Source: Streptomyces fumanus
GTDB lineage: Bacteria; Actinomycetota; Actinomycetes; Streptomycetales; Streptomycetaceae
Direction of reading: 5' to 3'
Assembly: GCF_014655295.1 (NCBI RefSeq)
Contig: NZ_BNBI01000003.1
Span: 1 to 64,000, forward strand
DNA length: 64,000 nt
Shown here: positions 61,954-64,000 of the stretch, piece by piece
Numbering within the stretch: position 1 is the stretch's first letter
Layout: each line of letters opens with the position of its first letter
Program-made: the position numbers and the translations under genes
The notes under the pieces: model-generated
Database searches by the model: none
Told to the model about the DNA's origin: nothing
What the model saw: the letters and a program-made list of their open reading frames with translations, nothing else

Positions 61954-64000
61954 ATGCTGCGGGGGTGGTGGCATGGGGTGCCCGGTAAGCAGGTGCTGCG
62001 GCCGGTGCCGGACATGAGCACACCGCCGGCCGGGCGGCTGCTCCTGGGGCGCGACGACTTCCTGCGCGCGGTACGGGCGGGCGTCGAGCGCGCGGTCGCC
62101 GGACACGGTGGCGTGCTGCTGATCACCGGTGAGGCGGGCATCGGCAAGACGTCCCTCGCTGGCCGCGCGGTTCAGGAGGCGCGGAGCCAGGGCCTGACGG
62201 TGCTGCGCGGGGCGTGCTGGGACGCCGACGGCACTCCCGGGTACTGGCCCTGGACGCAGGTCGTCCGCAACCTGCGCAGATCCGCGCGGACGGAAACGTG
62301 GGAGGCCGCCTCGGAAGCGGCTGGGGCGGCCTGGCAGGTCCTGCTCGACGGCGGTGGGGCCGACGCCGGGGACGTGGATCAGTTCCAGTTGTTCGACGCG
62401 GTCACCACCCTGCTGGTCACCGCCGCCCAGCACCAGCCCGTACTGGTCGTGCTGGAGGACGTGCACTGGGCCGACCCGGCCTCGGTGGCGCTGCTGGAGT
62501 TCGCCGCCCAGCACCTGTCGCTGGAGCGGGTCCTGATCCTGGCCACGTGCCGGGACGTGGAGATCGAGCGGCCCGACCATCCGTCGCGCGACCGGCTGCG
62601 CTCGCTCATGACCCGGGCCACGACGCTCGCGCTCCCGGGTCTGCCGGCCGCGGATGTCGCCGAACTGATGCACCGCACGGCGGGACGGACACCGGACGAC
62701 ACCCTGGTCACCGAGGTCCTGCGCCGCACCGGAGGCAACCCCTTCTTCGTCCAGGAGACCGCGCGCCTGTGGGCCGGCGGCCACGAGGTGACGGCGGTGT
62801 CGCCGGGTCTGCACGCCGCGCTCCAGCAGCGGTTACGGCTGCTGGACGACCCGGTGGCGACCTGCCTCGGCGCGGCGTCGGTACTGGGGCGGCGGTTCCG
62901 CACCGACATCCTGGCCCGGGTCCTGGGCAGCCCGCCCACACAGGTACGCCGGTGGCTCGACCAGGCGACCGACGCCCACCTGGTCGAGCGGGAGTGCTCG
63001 GGAGTGGTCGTCTTCAAGCACGACCTGGTCCGCGAGACGCTGTACGGAAGCCTGGACGCGCAGCGGGCCCGCAGGCTCCACGCCGCCGCGGTGCACGCGC
63101 TGCGGGTCACGGCGGCGGCCTCGGTGGACGTGATACTCCCGGTGGAGCTGGCCCGTCACGCCCACCTCGCCTTCGAGGAACTGGACCGGGACGAGGCCGT
63201 GGACCTGATGCTGTCCGCGGCGCGGCACGCGGAGCACCGTATGGCGCACGAGGAGGCGGTGGGCCACTACGAGCGCGCCCTGGACCGCCTCGCCGACGCG
63301 GACCCCGCCCGGCGCGTGCTGATCGGCCTCGACCTCGGGCTCGCGCTCCAGGTGACCGGCGAACAGGAGCGTTCCTGGCGGGTGTTCGCGGACGCCGCCA
63401 CGCTGGTGCGGGACCTGGACCGGCCGCTGCTGTTGGGACGCACCGCGCTCACCCTCTACGGCGCCGACGGACGCGGTGACACGACCATGCTGAAGCCGCG
63501 CGCCCTGCACTGGGCGCACAGGCAGCTCGTCACCCGCCCCGGCAAGACGACTGCCACGACGGCCACGACGGCGGCCGAGGGGCGCGGCCCCGGCGCCACC
63601 GGCCAGGACGCCGTACCCGCAGCACCGGACGACACCGGACTCCACCTCTCCGAGTCGCACTTGGCCCGCCGCGTCGCGGCGGCGGTGGTCGCCGAGGCCC
63701 GCGCGGTCGGCGACGACGACGCCCTGCACATCGGGCTGTGGGCGCGCATGCAGGCGGAGTGGGGTCCGCGGGGCGCGGACAGCCGGCGCGACCTGGCCGC
63801 CGAACTCGTCGCGGTGTCGCGGCGCCGCGGCGACCGCTGGACCGAGCATGTGGCGCTGTCCATGCGGTGGGTCGCCGCGCTGGAGGCGGACGACCCGCGG
63901 TTCCTCGAAGACTTCCACACCATGGTGGCCGTGGCCGCCACCGACGGCTCCCCCCGTCTGCGGCTGACCTCCGTCATCGACCGCAGCGTCGTCCACGCCA
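61954..64000 (+). CDS. LAL/AAA_16-type ATPase regulator (3' end outside window)
   Basis: The frame is open from 61954 to the window end (at least 682 residues). ATG 61954 has GGGGGG six nt upstream; ATG 62014 is the alternative and gives the more usual N-terminus LLLGRDDFLRAV. Walker A GEAGIGKTSLA, Walker B VLVVLEDVHWADPAS, then helical repeats. The C-terminal LuxR helix-turn-helix expected for the family would lie beyond the window. Third such regulator in the window besides the HTH-less ATPase at 28851. Confidence 0.88.
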   Translation, partial: MLRGWWHGVPGKQVLRPVPDMSTPPAGRLLLGRDDFLRAVRAGVERAVAGHGGVLLITGEAGIGKTSLAGRAVQEARSQGLTVLRGACWDADGTPGYWPWTQVVRNLRRSARTETWEAASEAAGAAWQVLLDGGGADAGDVDQFQLFDAVTTLLVTAAQHQPVLVVLEDVHWADPASVALLEFAAQHLSLERVLILATCRDVEIERPDHPSRDRLRSLMTRATTLALPGLPAADVAELMHRTAGRTPDDTLVTEVLRRTGGNPFFVQETARLWAGGHEVTAVSPGLHAALQQRLRLLDDPVATCLGAASVLGRRFRTDILARVLGSPPTQVRRWLDQATDAHLVERECSGVVVFKHDLVRETLYGSLDAQRARRLHAAAVHALRVTAAASVDVILPVELARHAHLAFEELDRDEAVDLMLSAARHAEHRMAHEEAVGHYERALDRLADADPARRVLIGLDLGLALQVTGEQERSWRVFADAATLVRDLDRPLLLGRTALTLYGADGRGDTTMLKPRALHWAHRQLVTRPGKTTATTATTAAEGRGPGATGQDAVPAAPDDTGLHLSESHLARRVAAAVVAEARAVGDDDALHIGLWARMQAEWGPRGADSRRDLAAELVAVSRRRGDRWTEHVALSMRWVAALEADDPRFLEDFHTMVAVAATDGSPRLRLTSVIDRSVVHA

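Noticed and set aside
1..64000. CRISPR arrays, tRNA or rRNA genes, insertion sequences
   Set aside because: No regularly spaced repeats, no cloverleaf-like clusters with a CCA/GTTCGA pattern, and no transposase-like protein or flanking inverted repeats were found by eye.

Overview
The window is high-GC actinobacterial DNA, almost certainly from Streptomyces. The main evidence is a tap-tpg gene pair (38217-40985). These genes encode the telomere-associated protein and the terminal protein that cap linear Streptomyces replicons. The window is therefore probably in an arm of a linear chromosome, or on a linear plasmid. Modular type I PKS genes, LAL (MalT-type LuxR) regulators, many TetR/MarR/HxlR/LysR regulators and rare in-frame TTA (bldA) codons fit that setting.

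Region 1 (1-15.8 kb) is the edge of a modular polyketide cluster. The leftward operon runs KSI-like protein, cytochrome P450, 3Fe-4S ferredoxin, then a PKS whose 3' end lies outside the window. That PKS starts with a KSQ-AT-ACP loading module (Gln in place of the active-site Cys; AT motifs of methylmalonyl type), followed by KS-AT-DH-KR. This predicts a propionyl starter and a first 2-methyl-2-pentenoyl intermediate. A divergent LAL regulator, an ABC-2 type exporter pair and a divergent MarR regulator follow. The exporter ATPase gene carries a TTA codon and looks leaderless, and its promoter overlaps an inverted repeat.

Region 2 (15.8-28.7 kb) holds a STAS / SpoIIE-phosphatase pair and a second, stand-alone PKS of 2518 residues with the order KS-AT-DH-cMT-ER-KR-ACP. 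This is the layout of highly reducing iterative synthases and is uncommon in Streptomyces; the gene has an in-frame TTA codon. Next come a divergent lipocalin-like gene, a dienelactone-hydrolase-like protein lacking its nucleophile, a Fic/Doc-like toxin-antitoxin pair with a palindromic operator, and a methyltransferase.

Region 3 (28.8-41 kb) contains a large STAND-type ATPase without a DNA-binding domain and a TetR / SDR / VOC unit. It also contains a 1000-residue membrane NACHT NTPase with a 38-codon ORF directly behind it, an unrecognised internally repeated protein, and then tap and tpg behind a 13-bp-arm inverted repeat.

Region 4 (41-64 kb) is accessory metabolism and regulation. An aldehyde dehydrogenase gene and an alpha/beta-hydrolase gene 5 kb apart share a nearly identical 121-bp leader, which contains a 14-bp palindrome and a predicted fold that buries the ribosome binding site. 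Between them are a frameshifted MmyB-like regulator and a LAL regulator. Further right are a TRIC-type channel, an amidohydrolase / DMT transporter / epimerase set with a LysR regulator, an epoxide-hydrolase-like gene with an HxlR regulator, an MDR oxidoreductase with a TetR, a metallo-hydrolase with another TetR, GNAT, VOC and hydrolase genes, and a third LAL-type regulator cut by the window end. No tRNA, rRNA, CRISPR array or intact insertion sequence was seen.
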